Notes under the pieces: generated by a model
What the model was told of the DNA's origin: nothing
The model's input: the letters and a program-made list of their open reading frames with translations, nothing else
The model's database searches: none
Made by a program: the position numbers and the translations under genes
Shown here: positions 1 through 7,398 of the stretch, one piece after another
How positions within the stretch are numbered: position 1 is the first letter of the stretch
How the letters are laid out: every line of letters begins with the position of its first letter
Source: Pseudomonadota bacterium
GTDB taxonomy: Bacteria > Pseudomonadota > Gammaproteobacteria > PS1 > Pseudothioglobaceae
NCBI GenBank assembly: GCA_022600395.1
Contig: JAHZKM010000112.1
Span: 1 to 18,859 of the forward strand
Direction of reading: 5' to 3'
Length of the DNA stretch: 18,859 nt

Positions 1-82
1 CCTATATTATAAGAATCCTAAAAATAATCAAATTAGTACAACAAAATACAATTATTTTGATCACAATAACTAAGGGGGAGAT

Positions 83-2455
83 ATGAGTGATTATGTTGTT
101 TGGCTAGACCAAGTTGGTATTGCTGATGTAGAAAGTGTTGGCGGGAAAAACGCCTCTTTAGGCGAAATGATTGGTGCTTTAGCAAATCAAGGTGTTCGAG
201 TGCCTGGCGGCTTTGCAACAACCGCTTATGCTTTTGAGCAATTTTTAGAACACAACGATCTAAAAACAAAAATTAATGATCTACTCAAAGATTTAGATCC
301 TAATAATATCCAAACACTAACCTCTGTAGGCTCAACCATTCGAAACTGGGTACAAGAGGCAGATTTCCCAGAGGTATTACTCAATGAGATTAAGCATAAT
401 TATCAACAATTAGAACAAGACTTAGGCATTGTCACTTCTTTTGCTGTTAGATCATCCGCAACAGCCGAAGACTTACCTGAAGCCTCTTTTGCTGGACAGC
501 AAGAAACCTATTTAAATGTTCATGGAATTGATGATATTCTTATTGCTATCAAAAAAGTGTTTGCATCGCTTTACAATGATCGAGCAATTTCGTATCGAGT
601 ACATCAAGGATTTGAACACTCAGAAGTTGCGCTATCAGCTGGTATTCAACAAATGGTTAGAAGTGATGTTGGTGCCAGTGGTGTTATGTTTACTATTGAC
701 ACCGAGTCCGGATTTGATGAAACTGTTTTTATTACCTCTGCTTATGGACTGGGAGAAACAGTAGTCCAAGGCTCAGTCAATCCTGACGAGTTTTATGTGC
801 ACAAACCTTCATTAAAAGCTAATAAACTAGCTATTTTGAGTCGCACCCTAGGCTCAAAAGAAATCAAAATGACGTATGCTTATGATGACTTAAAAAGCAG
901 TGTTGCCATTGAATCAGTGCCACTAGATCAACAACAACAGTTTAGTTTGAATGACGATCAAATCCAAGAATTAGCCCAATATGCAATACTAATAGAACAG
1001 CACTATCAAAGGCCGATGGATATCGAATGGGCACTTGATGGAAACACTAATAAACTTTATATTGTTCAAGCTCGTCCAGAAACTGTTAAAAGTAGAAACA
1101 ATACTTCGCACACAATTGATAGATACAAGTTAACAAAAAAATCATCGGTACTTGTCGAAGGTAGAGCCATTGGTCAAAAAATTGGTCATGGGCTTGCACG
1201 TGTTATTAGTAATATTTCTGAGATGGACCAAGTGCAAGAAGGAGATGTTTTAGTAACAGACATGACAGACCCAGATTGGGAGCCAGTGATGAAGCGCGCC
1301 TCTGCTATTATTACCAATCGCGGAGGACGCACTTGTCACGCCGCTATTATTGCTCGCGAACTTGGTGTACCAGCCATTGTAGGCACTGGGAATGCAACTG
1401 ATGTTTTAGCCAATCAAATGCCAATTACTGCCTCTTGTGCACAAGGTGATACAGGCTATGTCTATGAAGGTATTTTAGATTTTGAGCATTCACAGTTATC
1501 CGTTGAAGCTCTGCCTGAAATTACGACTAAAATTATGATGAATGTGGGTAACCCAAGCAGAGCATTTGATTTTGCCAGCATCCCTAATGCAGGTGTTGGT
1601 CTGGCTCGCTTAGAATTTATTATCAATACCACCATTGGCATTCACCCAAAAGCATTGCTTGAATTTGATCAATTACCAAAAGACATGCAAGCAGAAATTC
1701 AACAACGATCAGCAGGCTATAAGTCTCCATTAGATTTTTACGTAGGCAAACTCACTGAAGGCATTGCTACTATCGCCGCCTCATTTTCTAATAGTCCTGT
1801 TATTATCAGAATGTCGGACTTTAAATCCAATGAATATGCCAATCTTTATGCTGGCACAATATACGAACCCACTGAGGAAAACCCAATGATTGGTTTTCGA
1901 GGAGCAGCCCGATACTTATCAAAAGACTTTAGCGGTTGCTTTGAATTAGAATGTCAAGCACTTAAAAAGGTTAGAGAAGACATGGGGTTTACCAATGTAG
2001 AAATTATGATCCCCTTTGTCAGAACTTTATATGAAGCTAAACAAGTTATTGAACTCTTAAAGATTAACGGATTAGAACGAGGTGTTAACGGCCTTCGAGT
2101 TATTATGATGTGCGAGTTGCCTTCAAATGCCGTGCTTGCGGATGAATTTCTACAATATTTTGACGGCTTCTCTATTGGCTCAAATGACTTAACACAGCTC
2201 ACCTTGGGCATGGATCGCGACTCAGGTATTATTGCAGATGGATTTGATGAACAAGATCCAGCTGTGAAAAAGATGATTTCTATGGCAATCAACGCTTGCC
2301 ATGCACAAAATAAATATATTGGCATTTGCGGACAGGGTCCCTCTGATCATCCAGACTTGGCACAATGGCTCTTAGAACAAAAAATTACCAGTATTTCGCT
2401 TAATCCAGATACTGTGGTAAAAACCTGGTCGCATCTTGGTCAAGCCCAACACTAA
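83..2455 (+). CDS. ppsA: Phosphoenolpyruvate synthase (pyruvate, water dikinase)
   Basis: Cytoplasmic enzyme converting pyruvate + ATP + water to PEP + AMP + phosphate, the gluconeogenic entry from pyruvate. The 790 residues match the usual length. The N-terminal ATP/pyruvate-binding domain (about 1-335) has the [18 protein letters not shown] stretch near 122-139. The swivelling phosphohistidine domain carries GGRTCHAA with catalytic His419. The C-terminal PEP-binding TIM barrel (about 480-790) ends with [11 protein letters not shown] and the catalytic Cys near 749. The start is supported by a very strong Shine-Dalgarno, AAGGGGGAG, a few bases upstream. Its regulator ppsR overlaps its 3' end, so the pair is probably co-transcribed. 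No convincing promoter could be assigned in the 82 bases before it. Identity is essentially certain. Confidence 0.97.
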   Translation: MSDYVVWLDQVGIADVESVGGKNASLGEMIGALANQGVRVPGGFATTAYAFEQFLEHNDLKTKINDLLKDLDPNNIQTLTSVGSTIRNWVQEADFPEVLLNEIKHNYQQLEQDLGIVTSFAVRSSATAEDLPEASFAGQQETYLNVHGIDDILIAIKKVFASLYNDRAISYRVHQGFEHSEVALSAGIQQMVRSDVGASGVMFTIDTESGFDETVFITSAYGLGETVVQGSVNPDEFYVHKPSLKANKLAILSRTLGSKEIKMTYAYDDLKSSVAIESVPLDQQQQFSLNDDQIQELAQYAILIEQHYQRPMDIEWALDGNTNKLYIVQARPETVKSRNNTSHTIDRYKLTKKSSVLVEGRAIGQKIGHGLARVISNISEMDQVQEGDVLVTDMTDPDWEPVMKRASAIITNRGGRTCHAAIIARELGVPAIVGTGNATDVLANQMPITASCAQGDTGYVYEGILDFEHSQLSVEALPEITTKIMMNVGNPSRAFDFASIPNAGVGLARLEFIINTTIGIHPKALLEFDQLPKDMQAEIQQRSAGYKSPLDFYVGKLTEGIATIAASFSNSPVIIRMSDFKSNEYANLYAGTIYEPTEENPMIGFRGAARYLSKDFSGCFELECQALKKVREDMGFTNVEIMIPFVRTLYEAKQVIELLKINGLERGVNGLRVIMMCELPSNAVLADEFLQYFDGFSIGSNDLTQLTLGMDRDSGIIADGFDEQDPAVKKMISMAINACHAQNKYIGICGQGPSDHPDLAQWLLEQKITSISLNPDTVVKTWSHLGQAQH

Positions 2456-3260
2456 AAGTAGAGCTGTCTTTTTTGTTTCTGACCGAACAGGCATTACGGC
2501 AGAAGCTCTAGGCAGTAGTCTATTAAGCCAGTTTGAAGGTGTGGATTTTAACAAAAAGCACCTGTCTTTTATTGATACGCTTGATAAGGCAAATGAAGCA
2601 GTTAAACAGATTAATCGCGCGTCCTTGCAAATAGGTGAACCAGCCCTAGTCTTTAGCACTCAAATTAACCATGAATTTCGAGTCATGATGTCTAAGAGTG
2701 ATTGTGTATTTTTTGATTTTTTTGATACCTTTATCTCAAAAATGGAGCGCTCATTAGATTTAAAATCTTCGCATACTGCTGGACGATTGCACGGTTTAAA
2801 TCATTATAGTAGCTATTCTAATCGTATCAGTAGCATTAACTTTGCCCTAGGTAGCGATGACGGTTTAGGCGCTAAAAGTTATGAAAATGCGGATCTTATT
2901 CTCATTGGTGTGTCCCGCTCTGGTAAAACACCGAGCTGTTTATTTATGGCATTACAATACGGCATTAACGCGGCTAACTATCCACTAATCGAACAAGACT
3001 TGGAAAATACGCAACTGCCGGACGTTTTAAAACAATACAAACATAAACTATTTGGGCTAACCATTAACCCAATTCGCTTGCAAAAAATCAGAGATGAGCG
3101 CAGAAGCAACAGCCACTATGCCTCACTCAAACAATGTCAAAGCGAGGTCAATCGCGCAGAAGATTTATACCACGCTCAATGCATTCCTTTTATTGACACA
3201 ACACAAACCTCTATCGAAGAAATTAGCACCAAAATTATTCATAAGCTATCTTTAAGGTAG
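2436..3260 (+). CDS. ppsR: PEP synthase regulatory protein (DUF299 kinase/pyrophosphorylase)
   Basis: Bifunctional regulator that in characterised homologues inactivates PEP synthase by ADP-dependent phosphorylation of a Thr next to the catalytic His, and reactivates it by Pi-dependent dephosphorylation. The 274 residues include the N-terminal motif [16 protein letters not shown] (11-26), a central [15 protein letters not shown] segment and the P-loop-like [10 protein letters not shown] (158-167), all family hallmarks. The start is TTG at 2436. It is the only usable start, because an in-frame stop lies at 2418 and no ATG or GTG occurs before the conserved motif. It overlaps ppsA by 20 bases, implying translational coupling and low initiation, which suits a regulator needed in smaller amounts than its target. 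The target Thr in PpsA lies in the RGGRTCHA motif. Confidence 0.95.
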   Translation: MVKPNTKSRAVFFVSDRTGITAEALGSSLLSQFEGVDFNKKHLSFIDTLDKANEAVKQINRASLQIGEPALVFSTQINHEFRVMMSKSDCVFFDFFDTFISKMERSLDLKSSHTAGRLHGLNHYSSYSNRISSINFALGSDDGLGAKSYENADLILIGVSRSGKTPSCLFMALQYGINAANYPLIEQDLENTQLPDVLKQYKHKLFGLTINPIRLQKIRDERRSNSHYASLKQCQSEVNRAEDLYHAQCIPFIDTTQTSIEEISTKIIHKLSLR

Positions 3261-3652
3261 AGTCGCAAAGCTAATTCTACTTGATTGTCGATCATGCTAA
3301 TTTTCTTAAAGACAGCTACTTTTTATTCTACAAATATGTAACTAACTATCAGCCTTACTCACAAAATAAGAAAGTATGAGCACATAATGCGGCCTTAAAA
3401 CAATTTAAACGCTTAATTTCTTTAATTTTTCTGTCATTTTTAAAAAATCTAAAATTTTTAAAAAAACCAATATTGATTCTATTTTTTCGCCTTAATTGGT
3501 GTATTTTTATTAAAAATTCTTTAAATTTAAAGCAAATTAAGGCACTTTCAATGCTTAATTGACACTCTACAGGTACTGTACTTACAGTATTTTTACTTAT
3601 TTTAATTTTTTATCAATTTTTTTTAAAGGGATAATTTTATTTAATTTAAAAC
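3261..3652. other. AT-rich intergenic region before the division cluster
   Basis: About 390 bases with no gene I can support. The ppsR end has only a weak inverted repeat (GTAGA 3257-3261 / TCTAC 3276-3280) without a T-run, so it is not a good terminator. Bases 3420-3540 are dominated by short A- and T-tracts that could bend DNA or act as UP elements. The string CTTAATT recurs at 3412, 3491 and 3554, and with AATTAAG at 3535-3541 it forms a 7-base inverted repeat with a 12-base loop. A small RNA here is possible but nothing specific shows it. Confidence 0.5.
3559..3594 (+). promoter_or_regulatory. Consensus -35 box overlapping a short hairpin with a T-run
   Basis: A perfect TTGACA lies at 3559-3564. 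With an 18-base spacer the -10 would be TACAGT (3583-3588), a 4/6 match. The same bases form a perfect 6-base inverted repeat, TACTGT (3574-3579) / ACAGTA (3584-3589), with a 4-base loop, followed by TTTTT (3590-3594). It could be a weak terminator for ppsA-ppsR transcripts, an operator over a distal division-cluster promoter, or chance in AT-rich DNA. The sequence does not decide between these. Confidence 0.3.
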
Positions 3653-3687
3653 AAAGTGGTTGAAAGTGGTACAAAGTGGTATAAAAT
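3653..3687 (+). promoter_or_regulatory. MraZ operator (three AAAGTGGT repeats) overlapping a sigma-70 promoter
   Basis: Three identical AAAGTGGT units start at 3653, 3663 and 3673, an exact 10-base (one helical turn) period. MraZ binds arrays of TGGG- or AAAGTG-type direct repeats with this period upstream of its own operon in E. coli and mollicutes, so this is very likely the autoregulatory operator. A promoter is embedded in it: TTGAAA (3660-3665), 16-base spacer, TAAAAT (3682-3687). Occupancy would therefore block RNA polymerase. Transcription should start near 3694-3697, giving a leader of about 150 bases before mraZ. Confidence 0.85.
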
Positions 3688-3692
3688 GTTTA

Positions 3693-3743
3693 TTTATAAC
3701 GACTTGAGGAGAGTTATAAAAAATGCAATTTATTCATCACTAG
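3693..3743 (+). other. Leader hairpin presenting a Shine-Dalgarno, followed by a 6-codon ORF
   Basis: TTTATAAC (3693-3700) pairs perfectly with GTTATAAA (3713-3720). The 12-base loop contains GAGGAGA, a Shine-Dalgarno-like sequence. Eleven bases after its GGAG core, ATG at 3723 opens a six-codon frame (MQFIHH) ending in TAG at 3741-3743, and that stop abuts the ribosome-binding site of the next small ORF. It may be a translated micro-leader or an RNA landing site for the mraZ message. The stem is AT-rich and weak, and the ORF is too short to support by composition. Confidence 0.25.
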
Positions 3744-3753
3744 GGAGAGAAAT

Positions 3754-3831
3754 ATGGAAACATTACTACACACCTTTATTTACACATCAGCCGTGGTTAT
3801 TTTTTCAATAGGCTTTGCAACCATTGTTTAG
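3754..3831 (+). CDS. Predicted 25-residue single-span membrane peptide upstream of mraZ
   Basis: The ORF begins METLLHTFIY and ends SIGFATIV before TAG. Residues 8-25 are almost entirely hydrophobic, enough for one membrane span, with no basic residues. The ribosome-binding site is excellent: GGGAGAG at 3743-3749, with GGAG six bases before the ATG. By contrast mraZ, which starts 12 bases after this stop, has no Shine-Dalgarno of its own. The ORF may therefore feed ribosomes to mraZ by termination-reinitiation, or encode a real small membrane protein, or both. It is in the same frame as mraZ but separated from it by two stops (3829 and 3838), so it is not an N-terminal extension. I do not recognise the family. 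Function is unknown. Confidence 0.5.
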   Translation: METLLHTFIYTSAVVIFSIGFATIV

Positions 3832-3843
3832 CCTTATTAAAAA

Positions 3844-4296
3844 ATGTTTAGGGGTGTACATAATTTAACTGTTGATGCTAAAGGGCGACTAAAAGTACCT
3901 ACGCGTCATCAAGTGCAAATCAATGAGCTATGCGCTGGAGAGATGGTGCTCAGTATTCACCCTGAAGATCCTTGTTTATTACTATATCCTTTAACAGATT
4001 GGCAAGCTCTGGAAGAAAAAGTTAGCGCCCTGCCATCTTTAAATATTCACACTAAACGTCTAAAGCGGAAACTCATTGGACACGCAACAGATTGCGAATT
4101 GGACAAAGCAGCGCGCATCTTGATTCCTGTGGCTTTGCGAGACTACGCTAATATTGGTAAGAAAATTATTATGAGTGGCCAAGGTCATAATTTTGAACTT
4201 TGGAATGAAGACATTTGGAATGAACAGCTCGACAATCTAGATGCACTGAGCAAAAAAGCAGAAATCCCAATAGAAATTTCCCAATTGTCGTTATGA
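3844..4296 (+). CDS. mraZ: Transcriptional regulator MraZ
   Basis: DNA-binding repressor of the division and cell-wall (dcw) operon. The 150-residue protein has the two SpoVT/AbrB-like half domains: MFRGVHNLTVDAKGRLKVPT at 1-20 and CELDKAARILIPVALRDYA at 84-102. It opens with the family's typical MFRG, which fixes the start although no Shine-Dalgarno precedes it. The upstream triple AAAGTGGT array is its probable own operator. Its stop overlaps the rsmH start by four bases (ATGA), so the two are translationally coupled. In E. coli MraZ represses its own operon, and the same is likely here because the operator lies over the promoter. Confidence 0.95.
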   Translation: MFRGVHNLTVDAKGRLKVPTRHQVQINELCAGEMVLSIHPEDPCLLLYPLTDWQALEEKVSALPSLNIHTKRLKRKLIGHATDCELDKAARILIPVALRDYANIGKKIIMSGQGHNFELWNEDIWNEQLDNLDALSKKAEIPIEISQLSL

Positions 4297-5216
4297 CTTC
4301 CAATCATCATCAATCCGTGATGTTTGATGAATCAATCGATGCACTTGATTTAGTGAATGAGGGCATATACATTGATGCGACATTTGGGCGTGGCGGGCAT
4401 TCACAAGGCATTTTAGATCGACTCGGGAGTATGGCTCAGCTCATCGCTTTTGATCAAGATATTAGCGCTATTAATTATGCTAAAGAAACCTTTAATGATC
4501 CACGTTTAAAACTTTTTCATAGTCCTTTTGCAAAAATGCATACGGTTATTAATGATTTAGGATTAACGGGAAAAATCAATGGTATTTTGATGGATTTAGG
4601 TGTTTCTTCACCACAACTCGATAATGCTGAACGTGGCTTTAGTTTTATGGCAGATGGGCCACTCGATATGCGTATGAATCAAACCGTTGGACTTAGTGCA
4701 GCTCAGTGGTTAGCTCAAGCTGATGAAGAAGAAATTGCCAATGTTATTTATCAATTTGGAGATGAGAAAAAATCTCGCCATATTGCTAGTCGCATCAAGA
4801 AATTTCAACTAGAACAACCACTAGAGACTACTTTTCAACTTGCCAATATTGTGAGCGAAGTAGTTCGAGGCCAAAAGAAAAAGCACCCGGCTACGCGTAC
4901 TTTTCAAGCTATTCGTATTTTCATTAATCAAGAATTGAAGCAGCTTGCAGAAACGCTTGAGCATTCAAAAGACATTCTGGCTCATCATGGCAGATTATCA
5001 ATTATCAGTTTTCATTCAATTGAAGACCGAATTGTAAAGCGCTTTATTCAAAAAAATTCACGGCAAAAATCCTTACCTAAAGGTTTGCCAATAGTTGATC
5101 AGGCATTAGAAAAAATGCCGTTTAAAGACTTAGGTAAAAAATTTGCCACTAAAGAAGAAGTTCAGCATAATAAGCGCTCTCGCAGTGCTATTTTAAGAGT
5201 TGCGGTGAAAAATTAG
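4293..5216 (+). CDS. rsmH: 16S rRNA (cytosine1402-N4)-methyltransferase
   Basis: SAM-dependent methyltransferase that modifies C1402 in the decoding centre of 16S rRNA (formerly MraW). The 307 residues match E. coli RsmH. Visible motifs are HQSVM (6-10), the SAM-binding DATFGRGGHSQGIL (28-41), FDQD (53-56), MDLGVSSPQLD and the C-terminal ISFHSIEDRIVKRF. It overlaps mraZ by four bases and lies two bases before ftsL, the standard position in the dcw operon. Nothing unusual is seen. Confidence 0.97.
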   Translation: MTSNHHQSVMFDESIDALDLVNEGIYIDATFGRGGHSQGILDRLGSMAQLIAFDQDISAINYAKETFNDPRLKLFHSPFAKMHTVINDLGLTGKINGILMDLGVSSPQLDNAERGFSFMADGPLDMRMNQTVGLSAAQWLAQADEEEIANVIYQFGDEKKSRHIASRIKKFQLEQPLETTFQLANIVSEVVRGQKKKHPATRTFQAIRIFINQELKQLAETLEHSKDILAHHGRLSIISFHSIEDRIVKRFIQKNSRQKSLPKGLPIVDQALEKMPFKDLGKKFATKEEVQHNKRSRSAILRVAVKN

Positions 5217-5218
5217 CT

Positions 5219-5512
5219 ATGTCAGTAAGTATCAATAAACTTTACTTTAATCTTTTTCTGCTTTTAGTTGTGATCATATTAAGCTTGTTAAGTATTATTT
5301 GGCATCATCAAACCTATAAGCTTTATAAACAGATTAAGCACATCAACTCATTGCAGTATCAAGCAATCGCTTTAAACAAGCAACTCTTAAGTGAACGCTC
5401 TCAAATTATTAGCGGTAGTGAAATTAAATTTCATGCTATTAATGTACTAAAAATGAAAGAGGCTGAGCAAGCTGACTTTGGCAAATGGTTTAATGGAAAC
5501 TTATCATTATGA
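5219..5512 (+). CDS. ftsL: Cell division protein FtsL
   Basis: Small bitopic divisome protein that with FtsB and FtsQ controls activation of the septal FtsWI synthase. The 97 residues comprise a short cytoplasmic N-terminus, one membrane span at about 9-27 rich in Leu/Ile/Val, then a periplasmic region with heptad-like hydrophobics suited to coiled-coil pairing with FtsB. FtsL is poorly conserved, so the call rests on topology, length and position: two bases after rsmH and overlapping ftsI by four (ATGA). The basic linker after the span and the short length fit gammaproteobacterial FtsL. Confidence 0.9.
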   Translation: MSVSINKLYFNLFLLLVVIILSLLSIIWHHQTYKLYKQIKHINSLQYQAIALNKQLLSERSQIISGSEIKFHAINVLKMKEAEQADFGKWFNGNLSL

Positions 5513-7398
5513 AGACTACACTGACAAAAAACCTGCCAGGTTTTGAAAAAGTTCAGGGCTATTGGCGTCGACAAGGGTTTGTGAAATTTGTGTTTGTTAC
5601 CTTATTCGCTATCTTTTCTTATCAAGCTGTTTCTATTTCAAATGCTGACTATCCAGAACAGTCTATCCAAGATCGAGCGCACAACCAAGCAAATAAAATA
5701 CAAACCAATACTGCTAGAAGAGGGGACATTCTTGATCGAAATGGCAATATATTGGCTAGCTCAAGATTACTCAAACGTGTCATTTTAGATCCAATGCTTA
5801 TTCATCCAGCTTTTATCCCTGGGCTTGCTAAAGCGCTCAATATGAATGAGGAAAAATTAAGCGCACTACTTGCTAAAAAAAGAGCCATCAAATCTCGCTA
5901 TTTACCCATCAAAAAAAATATTACACTTACTGATCCTATTCTTAAAAATCTAATCGAGTTCAAAAAACAAACAGTTAAAGTTTGCACTGAAAAAATGGTT
6001 GATGCTGAAATTGGACTGATTGATAAGATGCTAAACGCAATAAACTGGAAATCTGTAAAAGCTGCAAAAATAAAACAGTCGCCATGTAGAGATAAGCGAA
6101 TTGGTCAAGCTGTTGTTCTTAGACAAGATACTCAAAGATACTATCCAAAATCTGCTTCTATAGCACCTTTGTTAGGCCGTGTTAATGCTGAAAATAAAGG
6201 AAGCTCAGGTATTGAAGCAGAATTTGAATCGGTTCTGGCTGGCGTAGATGGCAAAAGTCATCTAAATTTTTCAAATACAGGCAATAAAGCCTACTTTAAT
6301 CCGCAAGTAAAAACCAAACTATCGCATGGTCAGAATATTGAATTAACGATTGATAGCGACATCCAATATCATACTTATGCGGCCATTAAAAAATCGGTTC
6401 TAAAACATGAGGCAAATTCAGGATCTGCGATTATTCTTTCAGCTAATGGCGAAATATTAGCTATGGCTAATTACCCAGCTGACGATCCAAATGATAAAAG
6501 CCTATACAATCCAAGTCATTATCGTAATCGCGTTTTATCTGACAAAGTAGAGCCAGGCTCAACAATGAAGCCATTTACTATGTTATTAGCGCTTGATCAA
6601 GGAAAAATTAGCGCCGAAGATGACGAGTTAATTGATGTTAGCAAATCCATTGGCCATCTTAAAACCAATCAAGAAGTTAGAAAGTATGGCGATGCTATTA
6701 CTGTGAAAAAAATCCTACAAAAATCTCATAATTTAGGCACCGTTAATGTCTCTGAACGCCTTAGCAAACAAGCTATGTATGACACCTGGAACAAGCTTGG
6801 ATTTAGCCATCCTCTAGGGCTAATTCCCAGTATTGAAAACCCAGGCTCGCTTAGGCATTATTCATCATGGGGAATGATGGATAAACGTACACTCTCCTTT
6901 GGATATGGCCCTATGAACACTAATCTAGCACAACTAGCTAGAGCTTATTTGGTCTTTGCTAATCGAGGCGCAATGCCCAATTTAAAACTAGTTAAAAATA
7001 TGATTTATGATGAACAAAAGGTGCAAATTTTTAAGCCAGAATCTACTGAAAAAATAGCAGAGCTACTCGATAGTGTTGCCTCAAATGAAGGCTCTGGCTA
7101 TTGGTCAAACATTAAAGGGTATAGTATAGCTGGCAAAACTGGGACGGCGGAGATGAGTATCAATGGTGCTTATGATAAAAATGGCGCTCAACGCACTTTT
7201 TTTGCAGGCTTTGTGCCTGTAAAAAAACCAAAATACATCATGCTAGTTAGACTAGATCATCCTAAAAAATGCTTTTCAAAAGGCAAAGTCAAACTTAAGA
7301 GAAATTGCCAGGGCTCTAATTCAGCTGCCATTGTCTTTAACGAAACAATGAAACATGTTCTTACCAATGATAAATCAATTAGAATCAGTTTGAAATAA
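5509..7398 (+). CDS. ftsI: Septal peptidoglycan transpeptidase FtsI (PBP3)
   Basis: Class B penicillin-binding protein that cross-links septal peptidoglycan with FtsW. One membrane span lies at about 25-44, followed by the dimerisation domain with ARRGDILDRNGNILASS (69-85). The transpeptidase motifs are all present: STMK with nucleophile Ser351, SHN at 406-408 and KTGT at 543-546. At 629 residues it is about 40 longer than E. coli FtsI. The extra length is largely a Lys-rich insert around 150-197 containing Cys159 and Cys193, and a loop near 588-600 bounded by Cys588 and Cys600. It overlaps ftsL and is the last gene of this truncated dcw run: murE does not follow, and convergent dnaG begins at the next base. 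FtsI rather than another class B PBP is supported by the ftsL linkage. Confidence 0.95.
   Translation: MKTTLTKNLPGFEKVQGYWRRQGFVKFVFVTLFAIFSYQAVSISNADYPEQSIQDRAHNQANKIQTNTARRGDILDRNGNILASSRLLKRVILDPMLIHPAFIPGLAKALNMNEEKLSALLAKKRAIKSRYLPIKKNITLTDPILKNLIEFKKQTVKVCTEKMVDAEIGLIDKMLNAINWKSVKAAKIKQSPCRDKRIGQAVVLRQDTQRYYPKSASIAPLLGRVNAENKGSSGIEAEFESVLAGVDGKSHLNFSNTGNKAYFNPQVKTKLSHGQNIELTIDSDIQYHTYAAIKKSVLKHEANSGSAIILSANGEILAMANYPADDPNDKSLYNPSHYRNRVLSDKVEPGSTMKPFTMLLALDQGKISAEDDELIDVSKSIGHLKTNQEVRKYGDAITVKKILQKSHNLGTVNVSERLSKQAMYDTWNKLGFSHPLGLIPSIENPGSLRHYSSWGMMDKRTLSFGYGPMNTNLAQLARAYLVFANRGAMPNLKLVKNMIYDEQKVQIFKPESTEKIAELLDSVASNEGSGYWSNIKGYSIAGKTGTAEMSINGAYDKNGAQRTFFAGFVPVKKPKYIMLVRLDHPKKCFSKGKVKLKRNCQGSNSAAIVFNETMKHVLTNDKSIRISLK

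Noticed and set aside
1954..2325. Antisense ORF of 123 codons within ppsA
   Set aside because: It lies wholly within a strongly conserved coding region; the translation shows no domain and looks like a shadow frame.
2372..2659. Antisense ORF of 95 codons across ppsA/ppsR
   Set aside because: Shadow of two recognised overlapping genes with no recognisable protein features.
3257..3280. GTAGA/TCTAC inverted repeat after ppsR as terminator
   Set aside because: Only five pairs, a 14-base loop and no following T-run.
3574..3589. TACTGT-N4-ACAGTA resembling a LexA (SOS) box
   Set aside because: The enterobacterial box needs CTGT-N8-ACAG; here the half-sites are four bases apart and the downstream genes are not SOS genes.
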